The notes beneath the pieces are model-generated. The model was not told the origin of the DNA and did no database searches. It saw nothing but the letters and a program-made list of their open reading frames with translations. Below, one piece after another: positions 4,813 to 5,429 of a stretch of 5,429 nucleotides of DNA (within the stretch, counting starts at the first letter, position 1; every line of letters begins with the position of its first letter). Position numbers and translations under genes: made by a program. The stretch lies in NCBI GenBank assembly GCA_018814265.1, contig JAHIZU010000151.1, positions 1 to 5,429 on the forward strand, given 5' to 3'. Source of the stretch: Candidatus Margulisiibacteriota bacterium. Lineage in GTDB: Bacteria > Margulisbacteria > WOR-1 > O2-12-FULL-45-9.

Positions 4813-5429
4813 TAGATTATTTTCCGCTCCTGGACTTTGGCGATCAGCTTGTCCACGATCTCAGCTGGTTCGCCCTCTAATTTTTCGCCGCCGCCTTTGG
4901 GCGGAGGAGTGAAGATCTTAACGACCTGAGTAGGCGAGCCGTTCAAGCCGATATTTTTCGCGTCAGCCTGGATATCGGAAGCTTTCAATGTTTTTATCTC
5001 TGCTTTTTTTGCCTTCATCAGGCCTTTGAGCGAGGGCATGCGGGGCTCATTGATTTGTTTAACGACCGTAACCACGGCTGGCAAAGGAGCTTCTACTACC
5101 TCATTAACCTCTTCCAGTAAGCGTTCAACCTTTACTTTGTTGCCATCAATTTCGATCTTTACGCCAAAAGTAATCTGAGGAATACCCAGCCATTCAGCGA
5201 TCCCTGGGCCAACTTGGGCAGTGTCGCCGTCAATGGCCTGTTTGCCGCAGATGATCAAATCATAGTCGCCCAGGGTTTTAATAGTTTGGGCCAGGGTGTA
5301 GGAAGTGGCCCAGGTGTCTGAGCCGGCAAAAGCGCGGTCAGAGACCAGTATAACTTCGTCAGCGCCCATGGCCAGAGTGGTTTTTAGGGCTTCAGCAGCT
5401 TGGGGTGGGCCCATTGTTAAGACTGTTAC
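4812..5429 (-). CDS. etfB: Electron-transfer flavoprotein beta subunit (5' part missing)
   Basis: The frame is open to the high-coordinate edge. The visible 205 residues begin VTVLTMGPPQAAEALK, which matches the interior of EtfB, so roughly the first 55-60 residues and the true start lie outside. The apparent ATG at 5414 is internal. EtfB partners EtfA and binds AMP in classical ETFs, or a second FAD and NADH in bifurcating ones. Motifs seen are GADEVILVSDRAFAGSDTWATSYTLA (22-47, in family register), CGKQAIDGDTAQVGPGIAEWLGIPQ (61-85), and NEPRMPSLKGLMKAKK (127-142). The DGDTAQVGP loop replaces the D-D-x-x-x-QTG type of mitochondrial-style EtfB and is the form I know from clostridial bifurcating ETFs. 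The C-terminal FTPPPKGGGEKLEGEP is normal for the family. The stop overlaps the etfA start by one base. Confidence 0.94.
   Translation of the reverse strand, partial: VTVLTMGPPQAAEALKTTLAMGADEVILVSDRAFAGSDTWATSYTLAQTIKTLGDYDLIICGKQAIDGDTAQVGPGIAEWLGIPQITFGVKIEIDGNKVKVERLLEEVNEVVEAPLPAVVTVVKQINEPRMPSLKGLMKAKKAEIKTLKASDIQADAKNIGLNGSPTQVVKIFTPPPKGGGEKLEGEPAEIVDKLIAKVQERKII

Noticed and set aside
4888..4907. Imperfect inverted repeat in etfB (CCGCCGCC, TTTG, GGCGGAGG) encoding part of TPPPKGGGE, resembling another in-frame palindrome insertion.
   Set aside because: One arm mismatch, and the peptide fits the normal EtfB C-terminal FxPPxxxGGxxxEGEP region, so no insertion is needed to explain it.

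Overview
The window is a single-direction gene cluster with every gene on the minus strand. Read in the transcribed direction (high to low coordinates) the order is etfB (5' end cut off), etfA with an N-terminal ferredoxin domain, fabD, fabG, acpP, fabK-like, fabF (3' end cut off). Coding sequence is almost continuous. The longest gaps are 70 and 56 bases, and both hold palindromic repeat-like structures. No RNA gene, IS element, CRISPR array, convincing promoter or intrinsic terminator was seen.

Region by region: 5429-3574 encodes an electron-transfer flavoprotein pair. Its EtfB has the DGDTAQVGP loop that I associate with NADH-binding, electron-bifurcating ETFs, and its EtfA carries two CxxCxxCxxxC [4Fe-4S] motifs. 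3517-1 encodes the core of type II fatty acid synthesis: malonyl-CoA:ACP transacylase, 3-oxoacyl-ACP reductase, acyl carrier protein, a FabK-type flavin enoyl-ACP reductase and 3-oxoacyl-ACP synthase II. Together these load malonate on ACP, condense it, reduce the keto group and reduce the enoyl group. The dehydratase (FabZ) and FabH are not in the window. Tight junctions (TAATG between etfB and etfA, ATGA between fabK and fabF, the acpP stop overlapping the fabK ribosome binding site) argue for one or two polycistronic transcripts with translational coupling.

The organism is probably an uncultured anaerobic or fermentative bacterium. The evidence is the ferredoxin-fused ETF, FabK instead of FabI, moderate GC, and small palindromic repeats of a kind I recall from genomes of uncultivated candidate phyla (WOR-1/Margulisbacteria, Omnitrophota or CPR-like lineages). 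The phylum assignment is a guess.

The most unusual content is the set of three unrelated palindromes. A 62-bp element between fabD and fabG can fold as a three-way junction and supplies the fabD stop codon. A 28-bp bulged hairpin lies between etfA and fabD. A perfect 20-bp palindrome lies in frame inside the ferredoxin domain of etfA and encodes a GLPAGRQG loop. These look like mobile or proliferating palindromic elements that have invaded an essential operon, one of them as protein-coding sequence.
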